DNA from: Bacillus sp. OxB-1
GTDB taxonomy: Bacteria > Bacillota > Bacilli > Bacillales_A > Planococcaceae
Assembly (NCBI RefSeq): GCF_000829195.1
Contig: NZ_AP013294.1
Span: 2,491,001-2,555,000 of the forward strand
Direction: 5' to 3'
DNA: 64,000 bases
Position numbers and translations under genes: made by a program. The notes below the pieces were generated by a model. It searched no databases. It saw only the letters and a program-made list of their open reading frames with translations, and was not told where the DNA came from. Below, one piece after another: positions 8,459 through 16,678 of this stretch (position 1 is the stretch's first letter; each line of letters starts with the position of its first letter).

Positions 8459-9571
8459 ATGAAAATGACGCCGGAGACGGATCCATGGGAAGCGTATTTG
8501 GATATCGAGAAGCACGGCAGGTTGACGTTATCGAGCATTGAATTTACGACGACATATTTATGCAATATGCGTTGCGAGCATTGTGCCGTCGGTGATTTGC
8601 TGGCGCACCAAGACCCGGACGCCTTGCCGCTGGAGCTGCTCCTAACCCGTCTGGAGGAAGTGCCGCATTTGCGCACGTTGAGCATTACGGGCGGGGAGCC
8701 GATGTTTTCGAAGAAATCGGTGCAGAATTATGTCTTGCCTTTATTGGAATATGCCCATAAGCGGGGCGTGCGGACGCAGTTGAACTCCAATTTGACGATG
8801 CCGCTGGACCGTTATATGATGATTGCCCCCTATTTGGATGTGCTGCATATATCCCATAACTGGGGCACCGTCGACGATTTTGTCGAAGGCGGGTTCGCCA
8901 ATATGGAGCGCAAGCCGCCCGTCGACAAGCGCGCGGAACAGTTCCAGCGCATGATCGACAACAGCAGGGCCCTTTCGGAAGCGGGAGTGCTCGTTTCCGC
9001 AGAGACGATGTTGAATAAACGGACCGCCCCGTACTTGGAGAAAATCCATAAGCAAGTCGTGGGGGAGATGAAGTGTGCCAGGCATGAGGTGCATCCGATG
9101 TACCCGGTTGCGTTCGCTTCGAATCTGGAAGTTTTATCATTGGATGAAACGCGGGCTGCGATCCATCAGTTGCTCGATATCCGGGATGAATCGACGTGGA
9201 TGCTGTTCGGGACATTGCCGTTCTATCCTTGCAGTGGCAAGCGGGAAGACTTGGAGCTACTGGCGCGTCTGTATGACAGCCCGAATGTATCGTTGCGGAA
9301 CGACCCGGACGGCCGCTCCCGTTTGAATGTCAATATTTTCACGGGTGATGTCATCGTCACGGATTTCGGGGATACGCCGCCGATGGGCAATATTCAACAG
9401 GACGCGCTACCGGCCATGCTCGATCGCTGGCTGGAACGGCCGTTGGCAAAATCGATCAGCTGCCATTGTCCGGAAGTCCGTTGTCTCGGGCCGAATTTAT
9501 TGGTCAAAGACGCGTATTACCGGGACGAGGATTTTAGGGGCAAGCAATCGAGGATGGAACGTGTCTGGTAA
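8459..9571 (+). CDS. yfkAB: Radical SAM protein YfkAB (CxCxxxxC motif)
   Basis: A 370-residue radical SAM enzyme. The [4Fe-4S] cluster ligands are in CNMRCEHC (about residues 36-43), followed by the SAM-contact motif TGGEP. A C-terminal CHCPEVRCLGP gives the CxCxxxxC signature that defines the YfkAB family and probably binds a second cluster. The fused form is the complete one; the reaction is unknown. TATAAT at 8413-8418 may provide a promoter inside the tail of the preceding broken gene. Ends in a strong terminator. Confidence 0.9.
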   Translation: MKMTPETDPWEAYLDIEKHGRLTLSSIEFTTTYLCNMRCEHCAVGDLLAHQDPDALPLELLLTRLEEVPHLRTLSITGGEPMFSKKSVQNYVLPLLEYAHKRGVRTQLNSNLTMPLDRYMMIAPYLDVLHISHNWGTVDDFVEGGFANMERKPPVDKRAEQFQRMIDNSRALSEAGVLVSAETMLNKRTAPYLEKIHKQVVGEMKCARHEVHPMYPVAFASNLEVLSLDETRAAIHQLLDIRDESTWMLFGTLPFYPCSGKREDLELLARLYDSPNVSLRNDPDGRSRLNVNIFTGDVIVTDFGDTPPMGNIQQDALPAMLDRWLERPLAKSISCHCPEVRCLGPNLLVKDAYYRDEDFRGKQSRMERVW

Positions 9572-9582
9572 AGGAGAAAAGA

Positions 9583-9625
9583 AGAGAACCGACTAGGTAG
9601 TGTGAGCCTAGCCGGTTCTCTTTTT
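9583..9625 (+). terminator. Terminator of yfkAB
   Basis: GAGAACCG/CGGTTCTC plus inner CTAGG/CCTAG stems followed by TTTTT. Confidence 0.85.
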
Positions 9626-9651
9626 GTATTGAGATTTATTCAACCCAACGA

Positions 9652-10199
9652 TCATCTTTTCTCTTCATATTCAATTTTAGTTCCGTCCTTGAACCGGATT
9701 TCCAGTTCGAATTCGGTGTAGTCGGTCGGCAAGTTGAAGGCCGATAGTGTGTTGGCAATAACCTGTTCTTTGTCGGTCTGTTGAGTGATATCCAATTGTT
9801 CCAGAATAGGGAATAATTCATTGAACGCACCCGGACTTTTTGCTCGACGCCTTTCAAGGAATCCTCGATTTCGGCTTTGATGGAGCCGTCTGCCTTCTTT
9901 TCAATTTCCGCCTCGTATTCGGAATGATCCGCATACTCTACTTGCAGTTCAAATTCCTCATACTGCAGCTCATCCATTTTTTGCTGCATCTCGTTTGAAT
10001 CGGCGGTTTTGGTTGGTGTCCCGGTTTCCGCCGGTTCCGTCGGCTGTGCAGTTTCTTCTGATGTTGCCTTGTTTTCAGCGGATTTCTCTTGGGCAGACGG
10101 AGTTTCGTCCACAGTCGGTGTAGGCTCCGTATCAGCTGAACAAGCCGCCAGCACTAGAGAAGAGGCGATTGCCACAGACCAAACTCTCCATTTTGTCAT
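9652..10199 (-). pseudogene. YusW-like lipoprotein with a one-base frameshift
   Basis: Starts at ATG 10199 behind AGGAGGTGGGAG. A signal peptide ends in the lipobox LVLAAC, followed by a Ser/Thr/Glu-rich linker. The YusW-like domain begins about residue 80 (QYEEFELQVEYADHSEYEAE). At the 5-base T-run 9837-9841 the frame changes: restoring one base gives PGAFNELFPILEQLDIT and a natural end, YEEKR, at 9652. As read, the protein continues out of frame for about 50 residues. Function of YusW-like lipoproteins is unknown. The gene is convergent with yfkAB. Confidence 0.75.
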
Positions 10200-10318
10200 C
10201 GCTCCCACCTCCTTTCTCCCTTCCATACCCAAAATCGAGCGGCATGAAATATTTAAATTTATTGGAATAAACATTCACGACTGTTTGGGTAGCCGGAACC
10301 ATTTTCCACAAAATCTAG

Positions 10319-10348
10319 TTGACATTGATTCTCATTATCATCTATACT
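10319..10348 (+). promoter_or_regulatory. Promoter of the iron/heme uptake operon
   Basis: TTGACA (10319-10324) and TATACT (10343-10348), spacer 18. Both elements are overlapped or flanked by Fur boxes. Confidence 0.75.
10326..10340 (+). promoter_or_regulatory. Fur box 1
   Basis: TGATTCTCATTATCA matches the 7-1-7 Fur consensus (TGATAATnATTATCA) at most positions and occupies the promoter spacer, so Fur-iron would block RNA polymerase. Confidence 0.75.
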
Positions 10349-10356
10349 CGAATCAT

Positions 10357-10371
10357 TGAGAATAATTCTCA
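10357..10371 (+). promoter_or_regulatory. Fur box 2
   Basis: TGAGAATAATTCTCA is a perfect 7-1-7 palindrome of the Fur/PerR family, just downstream of the -10. Confidence 0.75.
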
Positions 10372-10393
10372 GTTAATTGAGGGAGGTTTGAGA

Positions 10394-11377
10394 ATGAAGA
10401 AATTGTTATATGCCATTGCCGTAGTAAGTGTAATTGCTGTATTGGCGGCTTGCGGCAAGGTGGAGGAGAAAATGGATGGGGGTGGGAAGGCGGAGGCTTC
10501 TGGAAAGTCAACTGAGAAAGCAGCGGAACAAGCGGGAATTGAAATTACCGACGCGTTAGGCCAGACGCTGACATTTGAAACGGCGCCGGAGACGTTTGCC
10601 ACGCTCAGTTCAGGTGATTTGGATATCCTCCTATCACTTGGCGCCAACGTAGTGGGCCGTCCGACTTCACAAGCGCCGGTTGCTCCGGAACTGGAAGAAG
10701 TGGAGCAGATCGGGAACCCGCATCAGCCGAATTTCGAGAAGATTGCGGTAGTTCATCCCGATGTCTTGCTAGCCTCGCCAAGCATGAAAGCGCATGCGGA
10801 GAACTTGGAACGGCAAGGGACGAAAGTAATCTATACATCTGCCAATAGTGTGCAAGAGATCCAAAATACGATTTCCATGGTCGGTTCACTTTTAAATAAA
10901 GAGGCAGAAGCTGACACATTGAATGGCACGTTGAACGAAGCATTGAAAACAGGGCAAGAATCCATTTCGGAAAAAGGGACGAAGACATTGCTCGTCTACG
11001 GGGCGCCTGGGACATATCTCGCGGCATTGCCGACGTCTTTGTCGGGCAATCTGTTGGAGCTCGCGGGCGGGGAAAATATTGCGAATGATTTCCCGAATGA
11101 AGACCAATACCCGCAATATGCTAGCCTCAGTGTCGAAAAGATTATCGAACGCAACCCTGAAGTCGTCATGCTCATCACCCATGGCGAACCGGAAGCAGTG
11201 AAAGCGGCATTTGAGGAAGAAATGATGAAAAACCCGGCGTGGAAAAATCTGGATGCCGTTAAAGCGGGCCGCGTTATCGTGCTGCCCTCCCATTTATTTG
11301 GCACGAATCCCGGAACAAAAGTGGTGGAGGCGTTCCATGTCATGAAGGACAGTTTGGAAGAAGGATCGGGAAAATGA
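10394..11377 (+). CDS. Iron-siderophore/heme ABC transporter substrate-binding lipoprotein
   Basis: A 327-residue class III (FecB/BtuF-type) binding protein. Signal peptide with lipobox VLAAC; the start ATG 10394 follows GGGAGG. The mature part opens with ITDALGQTLTFE, has two lobes joined by a single long helix, and contains LLVYGAPGTYLAALP and the C-terminal NPAWKNLDAVKAGRVIVLP typical of the family. It would be anchored outside the membrane and hand ligand to the permease encoded next. The downstream IsdG-type monooxygenase suggests heme as ligand (IsdE-like), but a siderophore cannot be excluded. Fur-regulated by two upstream boxes; overlaps the permease by four bases. Confidence 0.85.
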   Translation: MKKLLYAIAVVSVIAVLAACGKVEEKMDGGGKAEASGKSTEKAAEQAGIEITDALGQTLTFETAPETFATLSSGDLDILLSLGANVVGRPTSQAPVAPELEEVEQIGNPHQPNFEKIAVVHPDVLLASPSMKAHAENLERQGTKVIYTSANSVQEIQNTISMVGSLLNKEAEADTLNGTLNEALKTGQESISEKGTKTLLVYGAPGTYLAALPTSLSGNLLELAGGENIANDFPNEDQYPQYASLSVEKIIERNPEVVMLITHGEPEAVKAAFEEEMMKNPAWKNLDAVKAGRVIVLPSHLFGTNPGTKVVEAFHVMKDSLEEGSGK

Positions 11378-12408
11378 TTGCCGTCGGGGAACAAGCCGCC
11401 GAAGAGCGCCACCCGCTCGCCAAAGCACGGTTCATAGTCCTCCTTGCCACAGCCGTACTCTTGTTCATCGCAACGATTGGCAGTTTGATGATCGGGCCGG
11501 TTTCATTCTCCCCAATGGAAGTTTGGAATGGCATCACGACGTCCGCGGATTCTTTGGAACGTCGGATTGTTTGGGAGTTGCGCGTTCCCCGGATGCTCGT
11601 CGGCCTCATTGTCGGCATGTGTCTTGCTGCGTCGGGTGCCATCTTGCAAGGGATCATGCGCAATCCGTTGGCGGATCCGGGTATTATCGGCGTTTCCTCT
11701 GGGGCTGGGCTGGCTGCGACGGTGATCATGATTTTATTTCCGGCGTATATTATGCTGCTGCCCGCTGCGGCATTCCTAGGCGCCTTGATCACTGGATTGG
11801 TCATTTACGCGATGTCTTGGAAGGGCGGGGCTTCCCCGGTACGAATTATTTTGGTCGGAGTTGCGATCAACGCAGTCATCGGTGCTTGCATGAGTGCGCT
11901 CATGCTATTGTACAGCGACCGGGTCCAGTCGGTGTTGCCGTGGTTGGCCGGGGGAATTGCGGGCGTCGGCTGGGTGCAGTTTGAAATGATCATCTATTAC
12001 GCGCTGGCTGCATTGCTGCTTGCCTTGTTTGCAATTCCGCATATCCGGATTTTACGGCTGGGGGATGAAGTGGCGAAACTGCTCGGGCATAAGGTCGAGC
12101 GAAGCCGTTTTTTCCTCATCCTGCTCAGTACGCTGCTCGCGGGCATCGCAGTCAGCGTATCGGGGCTGATCGGATTTGTCGGTCTTGTCATTCCCCATAT
12201 CGTGCGCGCTCTCGTTGGCGGGGATTATCGGTACGTCTTGCCGATTTCGGCGCTTGGCGGCGGTTTGCTCGTTGTCGTGGCGGATACGATTGCCCGGACC
12301 GCTTTCAATCCGATCGAGTTGCCAGTCGGCATTCTGCTGTCCTTCTTGGGAGGTCCTTTCTTTTTGTACTTGATTCAGAAACGGAGGAATTCTTTTGCTG
12401 ACAACTGA
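11374..12408 (+). CDS. FecCD-type iron/heme ABC transporter permease
   Basis: A 344-residue permease with about nine to ten membrane helices. Family signatures are RVPRMLVGLIVGMCLAASGAI-type near residue 70 and GFVGLVIPHIVR near 270, the latter including the coupling region for the ATPase. Start ATG overlaps the stop of the binding protein (ATGA). Second gene of the Fur-controlled operon; overlaps the ATPase gene by 14 bases. Transports an iron complex or heme. Confidence 0.9.
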   Translation: MIAVGEQAAEERHPLAKARFIVLLATAVLLFIATIGSLMIGPVSFSPMEVWNGITTSADSLERRIVWELRVPRMLVGLIVGMCLAASGAILQGIMRNPLADPGIIGVSSGAGLAATVIMILFPAYIMLLPAAAFLGALITGLVIYAMSWKGGASPVRIILVGVAINAVIGACMSALMLLYSDRVQSVLPWLAGGIAGVGWVQFEMIIYYALAALLLALFAIPHIRILRLGDEVAKLLGHKVERSRFFLILLSTLLAGIAVSVSGLIGFVGLVIPHIVRALVGGDYRYVLPISALGGGLLVVVADTIARTAFNPIELPVGILLSFLGGPFFLYLIQKRRNSFADN

Positions 12409-13195
12409 AGATCTATCGTATCGGCAGTCTGCTGAATTCCGGTTGGCGGAAGTCGATGTACATATCAAGAAAGGGGAGATTGTCAGTCTAATCGGCCCGA
12501 ATGGCTCCGGGAAATCGACTCTTTTGCGCTTGCTGTCGCGGCTGAACGCTCCAGATACCGGGCAGATTTTGTTGAACGGCAAGGAAATAGCCCGGATGGA
12601 TACCCGGGACGTCGCCAAGGCTCTCGCCATGCTGCCGCAAATGCACGATCACCAGCTCGATTTGACGGTTCGGGAGCTAGTCGGGTTCGGTCGTCATCCG
12701 CATCGTTCCACGTATGGGAAGCCGTTGCGGGAGGATGAGGAGATCGTCGAATGGGCGCTTGAAGTGACGAAGTTGTCCGGTTTCCGCAACCGTCTGCTGC
12801 ATTCGCTATCAGGCGGGGAACGCCAGCGCGCCTGGATTGCGATGGCCATCGCCCAGCGGCCGAACATTCTATTATTGGATGAACCGACGACCTATCTCGA
12901 TATCGCGCATCAGTTGGAAGTGATGGAACTCGTGACAGAGTTGAATGAAACATTCGGGATGACGATCGTCATGGTGTTGCACGACATTAACCAGGCGGCC
13001 CGCTACAGCGATCGGCTCATCGTCTTGAAGGAGGGGCGGATCCGCTATGACGGAATCCCGCAATGTGTGTTATGCAAGGAAATGTTCCGTTCGATTTTTG
13101 AAATTGACGCGGATATTTTCGTGAAGGACGGGGCGCATTTTTTTACACCGAATAAATTACGGAAGGATGATCGTTGTGAGAATGGAAAGTGTTAA
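12395..13195 (+). CDS. FecE-type ABC transporter ATP-binding protein
   Basis: A 266-residue ATPase with Walker A GPNGSGKST (about 33-41), signature LSGGERQRAW (about 134-143), Walker B ILLLDEPT and switch His in MVLHDIN. These features match the siderophore/heme FecE/FhuC group. Starts at TTG 12395 behind CGGAGGA and overlaps the permease. An unusual Cys-containing stretch (QCVLCKEMF) is seen near residue 223. Drives uptake together with the two preceding gene products. Confidence 0.9.
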   Translation: MLTTEDLSYRQSAEFRLAEVDVHIKKGEIVSLIGPNGSGKSTLLRLLSRLNAPDTGQILLNGKEIARMDTRDVAKALAMLPQMHDHQLDLTVRELVGFGRHPHRSTYGKPLREDEEIVEWALEVTKLSGFRNRLLHSLSGGERQRAWIAMAIAQRPNILLLDEPTTYLDIAHQLEVMELVTELNETFGMTIVMVLHDINQAARYSDRLIVLKEGRIRYDGIPQCVLCKEMFRSIFEIDADIFVKDGAHFFTPNKLRKDDRCENGKC

Positions 13196-13598
13196 ACTGG
13201 AGCCAGTGGACGGGGAAATGGTCCGCGCTTACATCGTGGCGGCCCATGGCAATTTGCAGGAAGTGAAAGCGTTGGTGGATCGGGAGCCGGCGCTGATCCA
13301 CGCAGTCATGAACTGGGGAGGTGATGACTGGGAAAGTGGGCTCGGCGCCGCGGCCCATACGGGAAATCGGGACATTGCAGAGTATTTGCTTTCCAGGGGT
13401 GCACGAATGGATATTTTCACAGCCGCCATGCTCGGGGAAGTGGAGATTGTAAAAAGCATGATTGCGAGATTCCCCGAAATGGCGACGGCGAAAGGGGCCC
13501 ATGGCATTCCGCTCATCCGCCATGCGGAACGCGGGGGCGAACCGGCCTTGCCGGTATTGGATTTTTTAATGAATGATAGGGAGGATGAATACAAATGA
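13167..13598 (+). CDS. Ankyrin-repeat protein in the heme/iron operon
   Basis: Up to 143 residues, with ankyrin-like helix pairs (AAHGNLQEVKALVDREPALIH; AAAHTGNRDIAEYLLSRGAR; AAMLGEVEIVKSMIARFPE). It overlaps the ATPase gene by 29 bases and the next gene by four, so it is co-translated with the uptake operon. ATG 13167 directly follows GGAAGG, which is too close; GTG 13176 would give better spacing. Ankyrin repeats mediate protein contacts; what it binds is unknown. Co-occurrence with a heme monooxygenase suggests a role in heme handling (inference). Confidence 0.75.
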   Translation: MIVVRMESVKLEPVDGEMVRAYIVAAHGNLQEVKALVDREPALIHAVMNWGGDDWESGLGAAAHTGNRDIAEYLLSRGARMDIFTAAMLGEVEIVKSMIARFPEMATAKGAHGIPLIRHAERGGEPALPVLDFLMNDREDEYK

Positions 13599-13933
13599 TG
13601 GTAGCCGTAAATACGATCCGGATTCAAAAAGGAAAGGGGGAAGAGGTGGCGAGCCGCTTCGCACAGCCCAAATCCGTGCATACGTTTGAAGGGTTCATTC
13701 GGATGGAAGTGTGGATGAAAGAGGACTCCCCTGAGTATGATGAATTGAAAGTTTGCACGACTTGGGAAGCACGCCGTTTCTTCGATAACTGGCTCGAAAG
13801 TCGGGAATCCCAGAAAGCGCATGGCTCCGGGAATGGCAGACCCGCCTCAAGCGAACCGAGCCCGATTCTCGGGAATGAATTGACGACCTTCACTGTAAAG
13901 GCACAACATCTGCCAGCAGCGAAAGCGGAATGA
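13595..13933 (+). CDS. IsdG/HmoA-type heme-degrading monooxygenase
   Basis: A 112-residue antibiotic-biosynthesis-monooxygenase (ABM) fold protein. The IsdG-family residues can be placed: Asn in VAVNTIRI (residue 6), Trp in FFDNWLES (about 66) and His in SQKAHGSG (about 76), the catalytic Asn-Trp-His triad used to oxidise heme and free iron. Length fits IsdG/HmoA (about 107-120). It overlaps the ankyrin gene by four bases and is the last gene of the Fur-box operon, linking uptake to iron release from heme in the cytoplasm. Confidence 0.8.
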   Translation: MMVAVNTIRIQKGKGEEVASRFAQPKSVHTFEGFIRMEVWMKEDSPEYDELKVCTTWEARRFFDNWLESRESQKAHGSGNGRPASSEPSPILGNELTTFTVKAQHLPAAKAE

Positions 13934-14002
13934 TCGACGACCGCTGGCGATGGCGGCCACTGAAAGGGACTGTCCAGAAAAGTGGATTTTCCGGTTAAAC
14001 AC

Positions 14003-14126
14003 GCAAAAAGCAAGGGCTCTGGTCGCTTTCCGCGGGCCAGCCGACGAGCCTCCTCCGGCTTATAGCCGTGCGGGGTCTCGTCGGCCGGCTTTCCCGCAGG
14101 AGTCTCCCGGCGCCCTTGCTTTTTGC
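14003..14126. repeat. Structured intergenic repeat of the Bacillales 'CTCCTGCGGGA' type
   Basis: A perfect 15-bp terminal inverted repeat (GCAAAAAGCAAGGGC and GCCCTTGCTTTTTGC) encloses inner stems GCCGACGAG/CTCGTCGGC and CGGCT/AGCCG. On the minus strand it carries GGAGACTCCTGCGGGA, GAGACCCCGCA, GAGGAGGCTCG and CCGCGGAAAGCGA boxes, which recur in intergenic repeats of many Bacillus relatives. No T-run of terminator type on either side. Function unknown. Confidence 0.7.
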
Positions 14127-14240
14127 TAGTATCCAACTCTGTGCCTGGACTTTACTTGTCCATAATAAGGGCGCCCATTACAACATATCTCCCTTGTCCA
14201 TGTAATACATTGTATAAATGACGCAGGAGAGGATGAGGGG

Positions 14241-14327
14241 TTGAAGCGCTGGATTCTTTTTACCGTTGCCGTTTTCCTCGGCGTGTTGTTAGGTGTGCTG
14301 ATGACGGTCTTTATGGAGTCTTGGTGA
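14241..14327 (+). CDS. Candidate 28-residue single-pass membrane peptide
   Basis: TTG at 14241 follows GGAGAGGATGAGGGG. The peptide is one hydrophobic helix (ILFTVAVFLGVLLGVLMTVF) with a KR N-terminus and a short MESW tail. Composition is that of a membrane microprotein, but there is no homology evidence. Confidence 0.35.
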   Translation: MKRWILFTVAVFLGVLLGVLMTVFMESW

Positions 14328-14537
14328 ATAGGAAATTACGAAAAGGCGGAGCTTCCTAAGACGAGGGGGCTCTGTTTCCATGCAATGGATTCACTTCCTC
14401 ATTACTGGATCTGCCTTTCATCGTGATGACCGGGAACATCTGATTGCATGCGGGTGAGTTTGGATTACTGAAAAGATCTTATTTAATGAAAGGACTTTTG
14501 CTAGATTCGGAACAGCCTTGATTCAATTAGAATATCT

Positions 14538-14573
14538 AAAACAGCGCTTCGCTAAATCTGCGAAGGGCTGTTT
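14538..14573 (-). terminator. Terminator of the luciferase-like gene
   Basis: On the minus strand AAACAGCCCTTCGC pairs with GCGAAGCGCTGTTT (one mismatch), ending TTTT, directly after the stop at 14577. Confidence 0.7.
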
Positions 14574-14576
14574 CCC

Positions 14577-15626
14577 TTATGAACCGGCTTCCCATTCGGC
14601 GATTTGTTGCCGCACTTTCGGGGCCACTTCCGTGCCGAGCAGCCGGATGGCGTTCAGGACGTCCGCATGCGGCATGGAGCCGAGCGGGACGTGAAGCATG
14701 AAGCGGGTGATGCCGACATGCTTTCGCAGATGGACGATCTTTTCGGCAACTGTGTCCGGACTTCCCGCATACAGTGCGCCTTCCAAGCTCCTCGCCGCGT
14801 CGAATGCTGTGCGGTCGTAATGTCCCCAGCCGCGTTCGCGCCCGATGACATTCATGGCGTATTGAGTGGAAGGGAAGAATTGTTCGACCGCCAGTTCGTC
14901 CGTTTCCGCAATGAAGCCGTGCGAGTGGGAGGCGATCGGCAGCCGGGTTACATCATGTCCCGCTTGGGCGGCAGCTTGTTTGTACAGTTTAACTAGCGGG
15001 GCGAATTGCAACGGTCTTCCGCCGATGATGGCCAAGACGAGCGGCAGACCCAATTGTCCTGCACGGACGACCGATTGCGGCGTGCCGCCACTTCCGATCC
15101 AGATCGGCAGCGGTGTCTGGACGGGACGTGGATACACCCCGCGGCCCGGAATCGACGGGCGGTGCTTGCCGGTCCAAGAAATGATTTCTTCCGACTGCAA
15201 TTTTAATAATAAATCCAACTTCTCATCGAACAGTTCATTATAATCTTGCAGATCATACCCGAACAAAGGGAACGATTCGATGAATGATCCCCGTCCTGCC
15301 ATGATCTCCGCCCGTCCATCCGATATGCCGTCCAATGTCGCGAAGTCCTGGAACACCCGGACGGGATCCGCCGAGGAGAGGACCGTCACGGCACTCGTCA
15401 GCCGGATCCGTTTTGTGCGGGAAGCCGCGGCCGCCAAGATGACGGCAGGGGAGGAGGCGGCATAATCTTTCCGATGATGCTCGCCCACTCCGAAAACGTC
15501 TAATCCAACTTCATCCGCCAAAACGATTTCTTCCACCACTTCCCGGATCCGCTCGGCATGACTGATCGTCTGCCCGGTCTTCACATCGGGTGTCGTTTCT
15601 ACAAAAGTACTGATGCCAATCTCCAT
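14577..15626 (-). CDS. LLM class flavin-dependent oxidoreductase
   Basis: A 349-residue bacterial-luciferase-like TIM barrel. Typical family blocks are GVGEHHRKDYAASSPAVIL (about residues 46-64), RIRLTSAVTVLSSADPVRV and GRAEIMAGRGSFIESFPLFG; IWIGSGGTPQSV lies near the flavin phosphate site. Such enzymes use FMNH2 or F420; here FMN is the likely cofactor. Substrate unknown. Monocistronic, start at ATG 15626 behind GGAGGTTGG. Confidence 0.85.
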   Translation of the reverse strand: MEIGISTFVETTPDVKTGQTISHAERIREVVEEIVLADEVGLDVFGVGEHHRKDYAASSPAVILAAAASRTKRIRLTSAVTVLSSADPVRVFQDFATLDGISDGRAEIMAGRGSFIESFPLFGYDLQDYNELFDEKLDLLLKLQSEEIISWTGKHRPSIPGRGVYPRPVQTPLPIWIGSGGTPQSVVRAGQLGLPLVLAIIGGRPLQFAPLVKLYKQAAAQAGHDVTRLPIASHSHGFIAETDELAVEQFFPSTQYAMNVIGRERGWGHYDRTAFDAARSLEGALYAGSPDTVAEKIVHLRKHVGITRFMLHVPLGSMPHADVLNAIRLLGTEVAPKVRQQIAEWEAGS

Positions 15627-16054
15627 TATCCAACCTCCTAGTTTACCGTAAGTCTACAATAAATCATCCTCTCATATCCAACGTTTCGTCCCCATTTGAT
15701 TGGCAATCAACTGGGAAATGCGTGATAAATGAATCGAAAGAAACAGAAAGCTAGTAATCTGGTTTATTTTCTATCAATAAATACTCAATTTTTCTATGGC
15801 ATCAGGTAGTTGTTCAGACCGAATTTCCTTCCTCGACTGCCAGTGGTGACTAATAACTCGGTACCCAATGCCTATCGCCATTTCGATGGATTTTGGATTC
15901 TTTTGACAAGGAAATTCCGAGTATGCTATTCATTAGAGTGAACGTTTGCTTTGATTTTCCATTGGAACGGAAATACCTGTACTGGAAAGGTGGGGGATCC
16001 TTCTTTCCATGCAGTTATTTTATAAAAAATTTACATGAATTGGAGAGATGAAGC
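15627..16054 (+). other. Leader region of the type VII secretion operon
   Basis: 428 bases without a credible gene. A possible promoter is TTGACA at 15903-15908 with TATTCA at 15927-15932 (spacer 18, weak -10). No strong terminator or riboswitch fold was recognised. Confidence 0.35.
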
Positions 16055-16348
16055 ATGTCAGGAATCATTCGCGTTACACCCGCAGAGCTCACGGCAATGG
16101 CCAACCGTTATAACCACGAATCGGGGGAAGTTGCATCGCAAATCGGCCGTCTCGATGGCATGATCGGCGAATTGCAATCCGTCTGGGAAGGGGCTTCCAG
16201 CGTCGCATTCGCAGAGCAATACGAACGCCTTAAGCCGCATTTCAATGAAATGAGAGAATTATTGAGCGAAATCGGAATCCAGTTGAACCGTGCAGGGGAA
16301 GCATTGCAAGATGCGGACCAGCAAGTGGCAAGTCAAATTCGCGGCTGA
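16055..16348 (+). CDS. esxA: WXG100 protein EsxA/YukE
   Basis: A 97-residue helical hairpin with the WEG turn (WEGASS, about residues 45-50) that defines WXG100 proteins. These small dimers are the main substrates and co-activators of the Firmicutes type VII secretion system, recognised by EssC. It is the first gene of the operon, as in B. subtilis (yukE) and S. aureus. Ribosome-binding site GGAGAG precedes ATG 16055. A hairpin after the gene (16374-16412) probably lets esxA be made in excess. Confidence 0.92.
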   Translation: MSGIIRVTPAELTAMANRYNHESGEVASQIGRLDGMIGELQSVWEGASSVAFAEQYERLKPHFNEMRELLSEIGIQLNRAGEALQDADQQVASQIRG

Positions 16349-16373
16349 ATGCAATCCATATGTATCGTATTCG

Positions 16374-16412
16374 GAAGCGTCTTTCGTTCAAGTGGAAGGC
16401 GCTTCTTTCTTT
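16374..16412 (+). terminator. Attenuator/partial terminator between esxA and esaB
   Basis: A 13-bp stem (GAAGCGTCTTTCG with TGGAAGGCGCTTC) and six-base loop, followed by TTTCTTT. The operon clearly continues, so read-through is expected. Confidence 0.65.
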
Positions 16413-16425
16413 GGAGGGGACCATC

Positions 16426-16665
16426 ATGTACATAGAAGTCACCGTGGATCTGTCCCACTACGATGCCGAAGAATTCGATTTGCGGCTTTCTGATTTTCAT
16501 TCGATCAAGAAAATGATCGACATCGCATGGCAAGCCCGTTCGATTTCCGAAAGGCAACGGGAAGGGCATTGGGTACGAGTGGTGAATAAACAGACAGCAT
16601 TTCCGGGTTATCTCACGTTGGCCGAATGCGGCATCACGACCGGAGACCGGCTTGAAATTTTGTGA
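16426..16665 (+). CDS. esaB: Type VII secretion ubiquitin-like protein EsaB/YukD
   Basis: A 79-residue protein from ATG 16426 (GGAGGGG upstream). Starts MYIEVTVDLSHYD and ends CGITTGDRLEIL, the beta-grasp pattern of YukD/EsaB. A cytosolic accessory or regulatory component of the T7SS. Lies between esxA and essB, as in the B. subtilis yuk operon. Confidence 0.85.
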   Translation: MYIEVTVDLSHYDAEEFDLRLSDFHSIKKMIDIAWQARSISERQREGHWVRVVNKQTAFPGYLTLAECGITTGDRLEIL

Positions 16666-16678
16666 AGGGGAAATCGGG

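Noticed and set aside
8685..9215. Long antisense ORF inside yfkAB
   Set aside because: Shadow caused by GC-rich third positions; no motif.
13624..14136. 170-codon minus-strand ORF over the monooxygenase and the repeat
   Set aside because: Antisense shadow of a well-supported gene and of the structured repeat.
15627..16054. Riboswitch or small RNA upstream of esxA
   Set aside because: No stable conserved fold or terminator-like element recognised.
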